In this document: piece by piece, positions 1-13,580 of the stretch
Numbering within the stretch: position 1 is the stretch's first letter
Layout: every line of letters starts with the position of its first letter
Origin: Riptortus pedestris
Taxonomy: Eukaryota > Arthropoda > Insecta > Hemiptera > Alydidae
Length of the DNA stretch: 64,000 nucleotides
Assembly (NCBI GenBank): GCA_019009955.1
Contig: CM032228.1
Span: forward strand, 7,656,501-7,720,500
Direction of reading: 5' to 3'
Program-made: the position numbers and the translations under genes
The notes under the pieces: model-generated
What the model was told of the DNA's origin: nothing
Database searches by the model: none
What the model saw: the letters and a program-made list of their open reading frames with translations, nothing else

Positions 1-135
1 TCACAACTATTCATTTAGAAAATTATTTACTAACTCCAGTTATCCATTTCAGCAAATAGGAACTCACTCCTGTTATTTTCAATGTCTCAATCACTAATTA
101 TTTAGAGAGAAGATGTAGTTCTACACTCATACTTA

Positions 136-330
136 ATGACAAAGACTGACAGACCTACTTGCTCAACTTGTAACATTCCCTTGACGATAAGACATATACT
201 GACAGAATGCCGAAAACGACAACACCAGACCTTCCCCTACGACTTACAAGAACTATTGACGGAAGGCAGCCCATCATTAACAACATATTCTCATACCTAC
301 ACAAAATTTAGAATACAAATTAAGTTTGTG
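136..330 (+). pseudogene. LINE RNase H / C-terminal fragment
   Basis: The frame starting at 136 reads CSTCNIPLTIRHILTECRKR, a Cys-x2-Cys ... His-x-Leu-x2-Cys arrangement. This resembles the end of the RNase H region of I/Jockey-like non-LTR retrotransposons, where the usual text is C-x2-C-x-PLT-x2-H-I-L-x-E-C. No reverse transcriptase lies upstream in the window, and the frame becomes non-descript after about residue 60. It is a 5'-truncated dead fragment. The family assignment comes from motif resemblance only. Confidence 0.55.
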
Positions 331-1044
331 GTTTACCTACAACTTTCTCTTTCCCAATTGCTAGATCCTGCTACATCGATGGCCCAACATTATATTTGCA
401 TAATGTTATCTCTGCCAAGATATTCAGTGAAGCTTATATCTTCACCACAGTGCCCTCGTATCTTGTCATAATAGGGTTTTGATAAAAAGTTTTGCTCAGA
501 TATTTAGAATTGTCTTGTTCTCTACCCTCCTAATTTCCCCCTATTTAAGATAATTTCATGTCTTACATATCAACATAATTCAACCGATTTGAAAGCTATG
601 TTCATTTATGAAATTGCATCCTGATGGTTCGTTAGCGACGTATACAATTCCAGAAGAGTAATCTTCTCCCAAGAAATTATCGTATCATAATTCTTCTTGG
701 AATTGCCTATTGATTCACTCCAAGTTAATTGCTCCGTCAATTAATGTACCATTGGGTTAATTACGTTCAATGAATAAAGTAGCCACTTTCCAGTTTTATA
801 GCTACGATAAACCAAGGACGCTCGTAATACTCCCAGGTGTCAGCATTTCATCCAGTAAAGCTTGTTCTCACTTGAAAAATGTGAGTATTGCAGGACTGGG
901 GTAGTCTGTGCGTACCTTGGGAATCAAAAGCTGATCCCAGAAACGTGAAAGAAGTGAGTGAGATTGCTTAGGTCCAGGTCCTTCCAGTGCTCTAGGACCT
1001 AGGAGAAGTACGTTGGGTTTTATTGCACATAATATTAGACATTT

Positions 1045-1145
1045 TTAGTAGGTTTTCTTTTTAAAAAATCAGCTATTGAGCATGTGGACTCGGCGCGATT
1101 TTCATAAATTTGATCAATTTCAAAAAATGACGAAAATGAGGCCTA
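1045..1145 (+). repeat. Divergent foldback-arm 5' fragment
   Basis: This matches the start of the foldback arm at 14847: a degraded 'agcagatttccc' end, then 'aatcagctattgag', then 'atgacgaaaatgagg' at the same spacing. The remainder of the arm is missing or unrecognisable, so this is an old copy. Confidence 0.5.
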
Positions 1146-1959
1146 TAGATAAGGCAAAAATCTTATCAAAAGATAGATTATTCCATTAAACAGCAAGAAA
1201 AGAGTGCTTAAGGTAGTGGGTAACTCTTTAACTTCTCAAGTAAAAATAGATTCAACGTAAGAATCTATACCAGTCGTACGAATCACTCAAAGAGTATTCT
1301 AATAATTTAGTTCTTGAATCCGAAAGAATAAATTTTACACAAATATTTTATCTCAGAGAATGCACAGTAATAAATATGGAAGGACTATTATGTTTAAAAG
1401 TAGTCTTGAGATTAAATTACAGGTGGTTTGAAGGTGGTCCTGCATCAAAGACAACAATTGGACTCAGTCAGTGAACTAATAATAATGAGCTATTTAGTTC
1501 TTGAACTGAACGACTCGTATAACCCGTTCGGAAACACCAAATGGTTCTCTGAGTCTGTTTCCTGAGCGTTTAATATTATTTATCATGCTAATCATATTGT
1601 GGACACCACGAGGATTCGTTCACGAAAAAGAACAGTTCCTTCAGTGAGGCGTCCAAAAATTTATCATTGTTTAACTTTTTCAAACTGGTTGCTTCCTGTA
1701 ATTCACGAGGGGTTTGAGGAATTGTAAAAAAAAACTAACTCAGAGTTGCCAAGCGACTCATTTACGATCTCTGAGAGTGTTTATATAATGTTGGCTCTTT
1801 ACATTTAATTACTGAGCAGTAAGAATAATTAGATAGTTTCTTTGAAGTGATGATATCATTAATTGTAGAAGGCAGTGAGTGGCTTTGTTCGCAGCTGTTG
1901 CTGTTGCATTCTTGAACGTCTCCCTTCAATGTCAATCCTAGAGCTGTTTGAATTAGTTC

Positions 1960-2330
1960 CTCAAAGCCCCACCGTTTTCTAAAGTCGCCGACATATAAGG
2001 TACTCCTTGTGCAATCGGACAGCTGTTAGCTTATAAGGATACCTCGGGGTAATGTTAGTAAACTTTTCTTGTAATGCCGCACTCCTACATTCCGATCCGA
2101 GCCTACTTGACTTTTGACTTTTTAATATTTAGCTCTTATAGCCTTTGGACGAACATGCCGGGCTTTTACACATCCAACTCCCATCTTCCTTATGGCTCGA
2201 GACCTCAAAGCGGACGGAGGAAAAAAAAATCGGTTAATGCCTTCACATTTTATAATGGGCGCGTTTAAGAGTTTTAAATTCCCTCTTTTTGTGCCCATTT
2301 ATTTTATTGAAAAAGACTATGTTGTAAACC
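1960..2330. promoter_or_regulatory. Possible upstream regulatory patch (weak)
   Basis: Less AT-rich stretch with runs such as 'ggtaatgttagtaaac' and 'cacattttataatgggcg', and several TTTAT/TTAAT homeodomain-like sites. It contains a short open frame (2074-2268) with no similarity I recognise. I infer a possible enhancer only from composition and motif density; nothing proves it. Confidence 0.15.
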
Positions 2331-4889
2331 TATTTTTTCCTTGAATGCTTCATATAAAAAGACATTATCGCTAATTATTTATAGTGTTTCAGCAGTCCTT
2401 ACTGAATCACTACAGATTCCTTCTGATAAATATTTGCCAGTACTTCAAGCATCATCATGCCCTCGAATGGGATGTTTGCAGAAGGCAATGAGCATCCTCT
2501 TCCTTCCCTTCAACATTCCCGGGGAAATCATACTTTCTTAAGAACAGCAACGCTCACCAGGTGTACAAAACTAAAATGGGCAAGCTAAGTAAAACAATGC
2601 TTAAGAAAATAGCTAAATTTCAAAGAATGTATTAAGCGCTGTATGGAATACTTATAATATTTGAAATTTACAGAGTTATTATTAATTAATAACTCTTAAT
2701 GTTTATTTCTGAAAATTTCTTTACTCCAATAAATTAAAACTATATATGTTTAAAAAGTCTGTAGCTAAGTAATTCAAATTTGTCCAATATAAAATGTCAC
2801 CCGTTTTACTACTGTTTATGTTGTCCTGTTGAAGCTTGTTGAAATTTTCTAACACATATTGCAAACGATAGGAATATTTACTTATTTTTATCGAAAAAGA
2901 AAAAAAAAAGAATATTAGCGAAACGCGGGTTAGGAGTTTTTCTATATTTTTATGACCTGTTGATGATAACATAGTGAAGCAACTACTATGATTCACAAGA
3001 TCGCTAAAGCAACATTGCGTTGAAATAATGTTTGAAAATCATTCCATACTATAACAGACGATTTTCTTCCCCTCTTGAGTTTATATTAGGTGTACTAAAT
3101 TTCACAAAAGCAACGTTTCTCGCCTTTAAGAACTATCATTTTCCACATGAACGATTACCAAGTTGTATTATCGGAAGGTATCCAATATGAACACAATACC
3201 TTTGATAAGCAAACTCAAATCTCCAATTTCGTTGTAAAGATGAGTTCTATTACTTCGAGAAATTGCACAATCAATATTTCAAACAAATTAACTGCCCTCA
3301 AAATTGTAGCTTATTGAACTGAATGCGTCAATAAGAGAGCTGCAAAGATTTCAAGAGCCCAGGAGATATAAAATAGGTAGTTGAAGTTCCTAGGCACACT
3401 TATTCAAGTTTATGGCCGCCATAAAAGTCAACCTAACGGAAATAACACCGCTTTAATAAATAACCCAGATTCATTTTTACTGCCCACATTTAATAAATAT
3501 TAATATCATTATAAACATTAATTTTAATATTTGAAAAATAAAGCAACTTTCTTTTTATCTCTTAAATAATACCAGTCTTTATTGCTTTTGAAAATATTTT
3601 TTTGAATGTAAAGAAATTATTGCAACACCGTAAATTGAACAATAAAAACCTTTCAAACACAGATATAAGGGCTATTTATTTAGAAATGAAGTTAACTTTC
3701 ATTACACATAGCAAAAGTATAAATCAAAAAAATTGCTATGGAATAAAATTTTTGTTTTTCTAAGCTAGCTAAACTATGCTCTCAAAATATCTACAGTTTT
3801 TTAAAAACAAGTCTAACTGTCATTGGATTAAATGTATAATAAATTTAACTGGCAGTTCAATTAGCAGTAGATCTTTCTTAACTATTTATAATATTTCTTA
3901 TATTATATTCTGATGCGAGTTCAAATCCAGTCGAGAAACACACACAATACTCAACGATTTTGACAGTTAACCGTTTCACTTGCTATAAAATGCAACTAGC
4001 CATAGTGAAAGAAATTGAATTTTATGGTTATATCTTAAATGTTTATACAGAATATGCCTTTTCAAGTTAGTGGGCAACCCGCACATAATTACTGTTAGCA
4101 AAAATCACTCGACAAGTTCGTCTGTGTAAACGTGAAACAGACCGAATGCCCAATGAGCCAGTCCAAAGTTGACGGGATCTTTCATATATCAGGTTGATTA
4201 ATTCCTGGATTGAGATCTAGGAACTGTTCTTTTCATTTTGAAGGAATATTATAGCATTCTGTGTGTATATATTATATATTTTGTTGATTATTGAAAATAT
4301 TTACTTATTTCGACGTATATAGTTCTATGTGTAAGAACGTGCGGACATTTAACACCTATCCTCAGAAATGGTTTATGGACAATCTTCGAAATGGCAGGAA
4401 TCTTAGTTCACCAGTTCAATACCGAAGCTTTCCTGTGTTGGTACTGGTGCCGTATGTCATGGGACTTGGAAACTCTCATATTATCCCATTGGGTGTCTTT
4501 GATTTCGATTATTGCCGAGTTAGCCTTTGACACTGCTTTTAGGAAGGGCGGTCTTGGACATGATACGCGGTTATGATGAGGCCCGTTACACGTTGATAGT
4601 AAGAACGTTTTCTCCAGAAAATACTGACTTCTTATCTTATCACTGACATTGTAGATAAGTACATCTGGCACCTGAGACTATGCTCTCATCTGGGAAGTAA
4701 TTGGGGAATATGGAAGTTGTCGAAGAGCAGCTGTTCATCTGAATCAATATGAATGGCTTATTATAAGTCTTATATTATCAGCTGGCTCCCAGACGGAATC
4801 CTTAATCCTCTTCGCCGTGCACCTCTCCTCAGATATAAGGTTTCTATCAGGTCGATATCCTATAGCGAAATTATTATCCAATCCACCTC

Positions 4890-5000
4890 TCTCTCCCTCA
4901 CACACACACACACTCTTACTCTTTCCTTCTCCCACACACACACACACACACACTTTCTCTCGCCCTGTCTCTCTCTTTCTTCCACTCACACACACATGCG
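4890..5000. repeat. (CA)n/(CT)n microsatellite cluster
   Basis: Interrupted CA and CT dinucleotide runs. They produce spurious cysteine/valine-rich and threonine/histidine-rich frames on both strands, which are not genes. Confidence 0.9.
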
Positions 5001-5321
5001 TGGGCGAGCAATACGATGCTCTTCTTAAATGCATACGCATTGGCAATGAGAGTTCTGGTAGCAACTTTAATTTGTTCATGTACAAACTTCATATTCAAAC
5101 GTTTCAAGTTTAATCTAAAGGCCGTTATTAATCCCACAAGATTATGTCCATTTTCACAGTAATATTCAAGTTTTCATAAATAAAATTGTTCACACATAGC
5201 TCTGTAAAATTTCAATGTTTTTCAATACAGAGTTTTTCACTATTTTGATAATTAATTTGCTGAATATTGACACTTTTTCTAGGATTTGTCTTATCTTCAG
5301 TTCACACATCCTACTATTTCA

Positions 5322-5535
5322 GGGCTCCAGTTGGACGTGTAAGGCGTTGATCATAATCGCTCATGGTGAACGTAGAGAAGCGATTTCGATTCCCTTCTGA
5401 GGAAAAGGAATTTCTTTATTGACGAACTCATTGAATAAAATCATTAGACCCATACTTGCTAGAAAAGGGTGGTAACCTGTAGACAACCCGTCCCAATTAG
5501 CCATAGCTGCACAAAGTGGGCGTTAATGAATAACG
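5322..5535 (+). repeat. tRNA-derived SINE, diverged copy
   Basis: Member of the SINE family best preserved at 10771 and 49138. It starts with the 'ggctc(c)ag' head, has a B-box-like 'gcgatttcgattccc', then the shared body (gaactcattgaataaaatc, ctagaaaagggtggtaacc) and ends 'gggcgttaatgaataa'. The A-box half is more mutated than in the 10771 copy. Confidence 0.8.
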
Positions 5536-6804
<1,269 letters not shown>

Positions 6805-6810
6805 AAAAAA

Positions 6811-7120
6811 AGTCTGTGTCTACTCTAGCGGTCGAAACCAAATTCAGTATTTAAGTGTTTTAATTAAAAAGGGAAATCAATTTCGTTAACAGACAAAATT
6901 AGGCCCCAAGGGCTAAGGGAGAAGACTTATATTCAAAATTTCTTCGTTATTATTGGATAGATAAAAAAAAAAAATAAATAATAAATCTTTTTGAAAATTT
7001 TATTTCCTAGAATTGTTGCTCTTTACATTTTTTCGCTAATATTTACCGAGATTTTTTAATTTTTCACCCTTCAGTAAACCCCCGTTCCTCATTACACATT
7101 AACAATAAGCCGATATAGTT
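6811..7120 (+). repeat. Foldback-arm copy, heavily diverged
   Basis: Keeps arm landmarks in order: 'tctagcggtcgaaacc', 'tatttaagtgtttta', 'aatttcgttaac', 'ttaccgagatttttt', 'cccttcagtaaacccccg' and 'aacaataagc'. The AT-repeat start and the terminal 'gcagcccctgcg' are absent. An old, internally expanded copy. Confidence 0.7.
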
Positions 7121-7334
7121 CAAAGTTTATTTCAACCCTGTTTTAACTCTCAGGGTGGGTTTTAGAGACGGAATGAAATCTAATTCTTTTCAGGCCCTGT
7201 TCACCACCCCCTCGCGGTTCTTTACTGAAAGCATTTTATCAATAAGATGTCATTTCTAGATCAAGTTCCACAGGGCCTTTATTACGCTAGAAACCAAGAA
7301 TATAATGCAAGATGAAATCTTCAGCATGGCATTG

Positions 7335-7745
7335 CTACAAGAAGGAAACTCCAAACTCGATATATCAATGTTTTATGTAAAACTAAAGATCAAGTTCGTT
7401 AATGGTTGAAATTCAAGTAGGAAGGGGAGTTTAGAGGGGGAATTTCGAAAATTCTTAGTATCTCGGTTGTTTTGAGTTGGATAAAAACAAAATTGTATAG
7501 AACTAATATTATTGTGCATGTAATATTCTATAGATGTTGTTATATACGTTTCTTCATTATCTTGATTATTAACCGAGATATTTTCATTTTTTAGTTTTTT
7601 CTCCTTCAGTAAACCCCACGTTTTCCCATGTCATATTAAAAATGAGCTCTTATATTATGAAGCATAGTATTTGAAGCCTAAATGCCAAATATTGTACTCA
7701 TTGAACTTTTGCGCTATGAGGTAAATGCAAATATGCACACTTTCG
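7335..7745 (+). repeat. Foldback-arm copy, 3' part
   Basis: Starts near 'ccaaactcgatatatc' and runs through 'aaagatcaagttcgttaatg', 'attaaccgagatatt' and 'ccttcagtaaacccc' to 'gtaaatgcaaatatgcac'. It carries a perfect octamer ATGCAAAT at 7725-7732. The terminal 'agcagatttccc' is lost. Confidence 0.8.
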
Positions 7746-8139
7746 ACTAAATTAAGTAATACTCTTAGCGGCGTTTCTTAAATTTCTCTGTCCGATTCCA
7801 AGTACATTGGGAATTGGGGGTTGGATTTAAGGTAACAGAGAGAGGTGGAGTGAGGTGGCTGAGTAAGGGAAAAGAGATACAAGAGCCTGATTACTCTGAG
7901 TGGGGACAGACGGACAGACACTAATGCAGTCATCAGAGGTGAGCTGGGGTCCTGGCTCCTTGGGGAACTACCCTCCGTGATAGAAAGCTCTTTGCCTCAA
8001 TACTCAGGGCTAGTCGACAAAACTAAAACAAGAAACTCAACGCACTGCCAAATACTAACACACTATCACCAGTTAAACAGTTAATCCTGCACACCAACAT
8101 GCATCAGTTATGGCGGTAAATCAAAATTAACTAATTCCT

Positions 8140-8640
8140 TTGCAACACCAAAAGAATATTCACTGAGAAAGTCTTACATACCATGTCACTAAAACAATTT
8201 TCCCAAAATAAACCTGTACAAACGTTTACAAGTTGGACTGTAAGTACTTCTACATAGTAAACTGAAAACCTTAATATTAAATTAAAAATAATTACCGGTA
8301 AGTTCTCCAACGTTAGAGGACTCTGGGAAGCCCTTAAACCTTTTTTTGAAAACACAATATACCTGGAAGCTCTTAAACGGCCTTTAAAAAGTTCACTAAG
8401 AACGTATGACCATGGTTTTCCTGAAAATATAACAAGAAGCGCTTACAAATGTTCAAAATACATCCTGGAAAAATTTATAACAACATATACAATATGTGTG
8501 GAGACCTGCTAAACATTTTCCAAAAATTTACTGAGAAGCTGTTAAAAATTGTGCAATAAATATACTTAGAAGCCCTTAAACAACCTGTAAAATGTATACT
8601 GAGGGCTGTGAACATACTTTCAAAAACAACCACTAGAACT
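8140..8640. repeat. Degenerate tandem repeat, unit about 30-40 bp
   Basis: A loose motif 'ata-cctg(a)gaagc-cttaaac-nn-ctttaaaa' recurs, for example near 8322, 8361, 8436, 8531 and 8567, with changing spacing. The decay is strong, so unit length and copy number are approximate. Confidence 0.5.
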
Positions 8641-9261
8641 GTTTTTCATTCGTTTATCAGCCTTGAGGTTAGAACAGTTTTCCCGGTAACTATGTTCATG
8701 GTAATCAGCTGATTCCTATAAGGTTGGCATTACCATTATTGAATATGATTGGATACCTGTTAGCAGGATGAAATGTCATGTGATTGGCATATGGAGTTGC
8801 AAGTAGGTCACATCCACTGCTCAATACCTCTTACTTTTCCGCCGGTCATTAGAGGTGCCGCCATGAACCAGGTCAGCCCTTAAGCGATTCCTGAGTATTC
8901 TATTTTCTAGCGGAGAACCATCAAATCTAATTTAAGGCTCAGACCCCCCCCCGCACACGAAATTAAAAAGAAAATTAATTTTCGACACGGACTCTTCGCA
9001 ATTGATCTGCTTTTGCCATAGTTCAGAACGATATTCCAAGACACTATGAAGTTTACAAAGCATCGGTTCAAAGAAAAAATGTCAGTCACGCAATAGCTAG
9101 GCAAATGTCTCACTCATGGAAATGGCAAAAAGTTCACATATGTGAGTATATGTCCCTAGAACATGGATGACATCAACCGTACAATGTGTACTCTATTCTT
9201 TCAAACAACAAAACATGATATATTATGGATTGGACACGATATAAAAGATAAAATAGTTTAC
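8641..9261. other. Noncoding, nothing recognised
   Basis: No supported gene. It contains 'atcagctgatt'-type palindromic words that also occur at several other places in the window, and a poly-C run near 8943. Confidence 0.5.
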
Positions 9262-9415
9262 TTTTATTTATTAAGGTCCACGTTTTGCTACTATAGCTAA
9301 TTGGAAAGGATTATCTTTTCTATCCAGGGTGGGATAAAGGATTGTATTTAATGAGTTCGTCACTAAATTCTTTCCAATACCCAGTCGGGAATCAAACTTG
9401 CCAACTAAGTGAAAT
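9262..9415 (-). repeat. tRNA-derived SINE, diverged copy
   Basis: Read on the - strand it shows the family body: B-box region 'gattcccgactgggtattgg', 'gaactcattaaat'-like text, 'cccaccctggatag' and 'cttaataaataaaa' at the 3' end. The 5' head is truncated. Confidence 0.75.
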
Positions 9416-10043
9416 ACTTTAAACTGAGTGAAAATCGCATGCGTTTGGAGTGTGAAGCATTACTGACAATTGAATATATATATATAAAGAAAATAGAAAA
9501 AAACTCCGTTCATTTTTTATTTTGTTAGAGCAATTTGCAACATTATGTTACTAGATAAGATAGATAAAAATTCTGTATTTAAGTATAAACTTTTTACATG
9601 GGTCCTAATTTTTACAAAAAAAAAAAATTAAAACACATAGGTAGGTACAATACTTCTCTAAAGCAATACAATAATATTGTTGATTGATAAAATAAATAAT
9701 TTGGCTATAATTAGTATATTAATAAACAATGAATTACATTATAGTTAAAATAGCTTACTCGACATTGGGTGATCTTTAAATTAGCTACATAAGTAATTTT
9801 AAATTAATAGAAACAAAAATGAAAATAAAGAAATAGAAAGAAAGAAATTAAAATAAAAATAAACAAGAACATAAAATTTCACCAATCTGCTTATATTAAA
9901 GATAATTTATTGAAATAAAAATTTAAGGAGAAGAAAAAAATATAATAATAAGTAAATGAAATAAAAATAAGTAATAAGTATAATAATAGACAATATGAAG
10001 AGACAATTCTTCTAAATCATCAATCAATTCCGAAGGCACAATG
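9416..10043. other. Very AT-rich noncoding stretch
   Basis: Runs of A/T with short TA repeats. No gene or repeat family recognised. Confidence 0.5.
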
Positions 10044-10394
10044 TTAATAATGTATAAATAGATAATAATAAATGAAATATTTACTACTTGTGCAGGGAGT
10101 GATAAATGAATCAAACATTATGAAAGCTCGTACTGTAAGCGCATTAATAACCAATTTATAGTTATCAAAGGCCTTAGATTTGTGTTCTATAGTGAACAGT
10201 CGCTTGAGCTGTATATATGGTGAATCGGTAGAGTTAATATGTTTGGAGATGAATGCATTTCTGATGTGGCTATACATAGAGCAGCGGAAGAAGAAGTGGT
10301 GGAGTGTTTCCTCTTCATGAAGATTCCAAATGCTGCATAATTCCTCACAGTTAAGCTTGTATGAACTGCCATTCCAATAAATTATGAGAATCAT
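10044..10394 (-). pseudogene. LINE ORF2 C-terminal fragment
   Basis: An open frame of 116 residues contains CSIWNLHEEETLHHFFFRCS followed by a region rich in basic and aromatic residues. The pattern Cys-x5-8-Glu-x3-His-His-Phe-x2-x-Cys-x2-Tyr is the zinc-knuckle-like tail found C-terminal to the reverse transcriptase of several non-LTR retrotransposons. One of the expected cysteines is replaced by Trp. No reverse transcriptase core lies next to it, so it is a 5'-truncated relic; the exact clade is uncertain. Confidence 0.55.
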
Positions 10395-10758
10395 ATCCGA
10401 ATTATTACATTATGTTACTAACAAGATGGGGAGTATGCAATTTTTTTTTTTTTTTTATTGAATGCATAACAGCGGAAATACTGGTTAATTTACGTTTTAT
10501 TCACTCACTCCACCTTGTCTACTTTGGGATATTATCGAACTGGATCATAACAGTTTGGTTGATAGTACGATCAGTGGCTTTAAGAAAAAGATAATGATTT
10601 GCATTAACAAGTAAACTAAAAGTTTAATAAACCAACCTACAATTCCACCTTTCGTCGAGAATATAACTAAAAGAATGATTTGCCAAGAGAGTTAATCAGA
10701 TACTTTGTCTATTAGATTATATTTTTTATATGATTGCCTAATTTTTTATATGATTACC

Positions 10759-10770
10759 TAAAGGAGTTAA
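10759..10770. repeat. SINE target-site duplication, left copy
   Basis: TAAAGGAGTTAA; the identical word recurs at 10994-11005, right after the SINE tail. Confidence 0.85.
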
Positions 10771-10993
10771 GGGGCTCAGGTTAGCGATGTGAGTTAAAGC
10801 GTTGTCTTTAATCTCACATGGTAAACCTAGAGTGGCGAGTTCGCTTCTTGCCTGGGCAAAGGAAATTATTTAGTGACGGAATTCATTAAATAACATCCTC
10901 AGTCCCACCCTGGCTAGAAAAGGGTGGTAACCTGTAGATAACCAGTCTCAATTAGCCTGAGTTGAAAAGTTGACGTTAATAAACAATAATAAA
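10771..10993 (+). repeat. tRNA-derived SINE, well preserved, with 12-bp TSD
   Basis: Full-length member of the window's main SINE family (about 223 bp). The head 'ggggctcaggttagcg' leads into an A-box-like 'ttagcgatgtgagttaaagc'; the B-box-like 'gagttcgcttcttgcc' follows about 45 bases later, as in a tRNA-derived pol III promoter. The body holds 'cccaccctggctagaaaagg' and 'gtaacctgtagataacc', and the tail is 'gttaataaacaataataaa'. Perfect 12-bp duplications flank it, showing insertion by target-primed reverse transcription. Confidence 0.9.
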
Positions 10994-11005
10994 TAAAGGA
11001 GTTAA
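10994..11005. repeat. SINE target-site duplication, right copy
   Basis: TAAAGGAGTTAA, identical to 10759-10770. Confidence 0.85.
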
Positions 11006-11518
11006 ACTTAAGTTGTGTAGTATTGTCAAATCTTTTTGTAGATACTGTATACTTCCTGGCTTTATTGGGGTTTATATTTTGGCTACCTACACTAGGCATT
11101 GTGTGTGCTCACCCGTCAACCAGTACTGACGGAAATATTGGTGGAACTGCATGATATGTTAAATTTTGTTATTTTCTTTCAGCAACACAATTTTTTTTTC
11201 TATTATCGATAATACCTTTTGTTATGATTGTAACCTTTCCGTTTGACATGGAACAAACCATGACATAAAGTGCGTGACGTGCTGAGAGCAAAAACACGCA
11301 TTATGAAATATAAAACAGAGACTGAGCCGGCGGAGTTTTAAAGGTTTTTGTCAATACTGTATGACTGACATTTCTACTGCAATTAGAACTGACGCAAAGG
11401 TCAACTGCGTTATTCGGCATTCACGCGAGAAATCCAACCGGCTGAATATGATTCACGTGCGTAGTAATAACCGGCCTTCTTAATGACCCACCATTGTTAG
11501 GCCTGGCAACGAACTAGG

Positions 11519-11581
<63 letters not shown>

Positions 11582-12929
11582 ATGCATTTCGTGCAAAGGG
11601 TTAACACACCTTGCACCTTGCACCTGTGCCCTCACATGCCTAATAAGCAAACCCAAGGTTTTCAGAGGCTTTGGGCGAGGCAATATTCTAGACAAAGTAA
11701 ATAAAAATTCAAATCGCTTTGTTCTAAATGACAATGGTATTGTGCAGCTGACGTTAGACCAGCTCCACAATACCATCGGTGTTAGCTGCATGATCTTTGC
11801 ACACAATCGTGATCAGCTGTATAGCTCATTCATGTACGACAGGATCTCGTAAGCTCATCTGTCCACTTGCAACACCTTTAAAGACAACCCAAATTGGAGT
11901 TTTCTTTGGATATGGTTCCAAAAAGAAAGCAACCACACAACTCCCATTCAACGGCTTAAATTCAAAAGAGCAGTTAAGAATAAGCGTATGGAGTTCAGAT
12001 TGCAACCTGAGTTAATCTAGCGTTGCTTGTAGACAAATCGAATCTGGAACAAAGGTTCAAAATATGATAAGATGCCGACAAAATCGTCTAACTTAACTGC
12101 CTAAAGTGAAATTAAGGAAAAACAACAACAAAAATAAAGCAAGTAAAATCATTTGTAAAATCAATCTTCTTCACTCTTATTATGAACAATTTAAGAAATT
12201 TCTTTTCATTGTCTTATTCTAACTAGCTCGTTGTATAGGTTACCTACTTTGGATGTTTATTTTTTCTATGGTTGACTTAAAGATTCAGTTATGTGTTAAA
12301 CTTGAGGGTTGATTTTCTGAAAGGGTTATCAACGTGGAGTTTTCGACATTTTAATATTTGTTTTGAGACGGTAGTAGAGAAAGGTTCTTATTGTTTTTAG
12401 ATGTGCCAACAGAGCACGGAGTGCTCTATGTAGCTTGAATAAATTGTTATCGTGGAAGTGTGGCCGTTTAACTCAACCTGAAAGTTAAATCAGTATTGTA
12501 AAGACGAAGAAGTTAAAGTACGGCAACTCAAGACATTTCGGTCAGTGTTGGCATTTTCTATGCGACTTTCCAAGTCGAAACGTTGAATGAGTAATAGACA
12601 CCCTGATCCCAAGAATGGGAGGTTTCTACTCCATGCGCAATAGGCTTCATCAGTAGGAACTTGTGTCATATTTGTGTAAGACCAATTGGGTTAGAAGGTT
12701 TTTCCCAAACTCAAAAGTGTTAATGGTTATCTGTCAACGTGTAGAGGTGAGGACCTTCGACCTTGTGTCCAAAAATCTTTACACCATTTACCAGTTTTGT
12801 GATTTGGCAATCAGAGAGTTAATTGATACCTTGGAGTGTTAGACGCTCAGCTCATTAGTCAGAATGTTATTCACGGAGATTAATCCCGACCGTAAGGGGG
12901 ATGAGGAACGAAAATAAAAATAATATATA
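11006..12929. other. Noncoding stretch with moderate-GC patch
   Basis: No coding frame with support. 11260-11500 is less AT-rich and holds words such as 'gcaaaggtcaactgcg' (a nuclear-receptor half-site AAAGGTCA) and 'gattcacgtgcg' (an E-box CACGTG). 11521-11577 is a microsatellite. The rest is featureless. Confidence 0.45.
11521..11577. repeat. (AG)n microsatellite
   Basis: About 28 uninterrupted AG units; they create a poly(Ser-Leu) frame on the - strand that is not a gene. Confidence 0.95.
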
Positions 12930-13340
12930 TATATGTCAGCGTCTTTAACTACAGCCCGGCCCAAGGAGAGCTGTAAAGTTTTAATAAATGGCTTTTAATT
13001 ACTGAGTGACAGTGTTTGCTTGACGTGTCGGCATATCCATCAGCTGGCGTGAGAAAGTAGTTAAGAGCGCAGCTCCTAAGGTGGATTTAAGAGTAGGGGG
13101 CGTTGAAGAAGACGTCCATCGCCTGAACGAGGCGGCAGTTAGATCTGATTATGGGTTTAGGGTTTAGATCCCGATACAGCTCGGCCAGCTCATTAGCGGC
13201 TTGGGGCCCGTTACTCGGCCGATTAGCTCCCGGCCGGATATTTGTCTCGAGTAACCCGACCGCTCAATCACATGTCAGATGAGACTCGCTAGGCCAAATT
13301 GCTAGTGCGAAGAAATAGCGCACAAACTAAACGTCTTCCC
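12930..13340. promoter_or_regulatory. Candidate conserved cis-regulatory block
   Basis: A block of clearly higher GC in otherwise AT-rich DNA, without an open coding frame or TE signature. It contains homeodomain-type cores (tggcttttaattactgag), 'ccagctcattagcgg', and two near-identical GC words, 'ggcccgttactcggccg' and 'gctcccggccgg'. Just upstream (about 12880) is 'gattaatccc', a Bicoid/Otd-type core. It lies 5' of the first POU exon found. I infer an enhancer; conservation has not been tested. Confidence 0.3.
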
Positions 13341-13369
13341 CTAATTCCACAAACGGCAGTGGAGAGCCG

Positions 13370-13535
13370 CGCGAGCTAAAGCGTTCGTCTTAATCACCCA
13401 ACATAGGTTCGATTCCCGACGAGTAACGAACTCATCTAATAAGACCCTTGATATCCACCCTGGCTATAAAGAAGTGTTAACCTTTATATAGCCAATCACA
13501 ATTAGCCATAGTAGCGCAAAGTGGACGTTAATGAA
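13370..13535 (+). repeat. tRNA-derived SINE, 5'-truncated copy
   Basis: Starts inside the A-box ('gcgagctaaagcg'), has a good B-box ('aggttcgattcccgacg'), then 'cgaactcatctaataag', 'ccaccctggctataaag' and the end 'gtggacgttaatgaataac'. It sits 45 bases from the foldback element. Confidence 0.85.
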
Positions 13536-13580
13536 TAACAACAAACAGCAGTAGCATCAATTAAAACTATAACAGCTCAC

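Larger units (their letters stand above)
480..4880. other. AT-rich noncoding stretch, no gene seen
   Basis: Short open frames here have no recognisable domain and no paired splice sites. A divergent foldback-arm fragment sits at about 1045-1145 (it keeps 'aatcagctattgag' and 'gacgaaaatgagg'). The patch 1960-2330 is less AT-rich than its surroundings and is listed separately. The rest is A/T-rich single-copy-looking sequence or decayed repeat. Confidence 0.6.

Noticed and set aside
4744..5137. Overlapping frames on both strands with CVCVC and THTHT runs
   Set aside because: Translation of CA/CT microsatellites; no domain or splice context.
10771..10860. tRNA gene
   Set aside because: A-box and B-box are present but there is no cloverleaf, and the sequence belongs to a dispersed SINE with target-site duplications.
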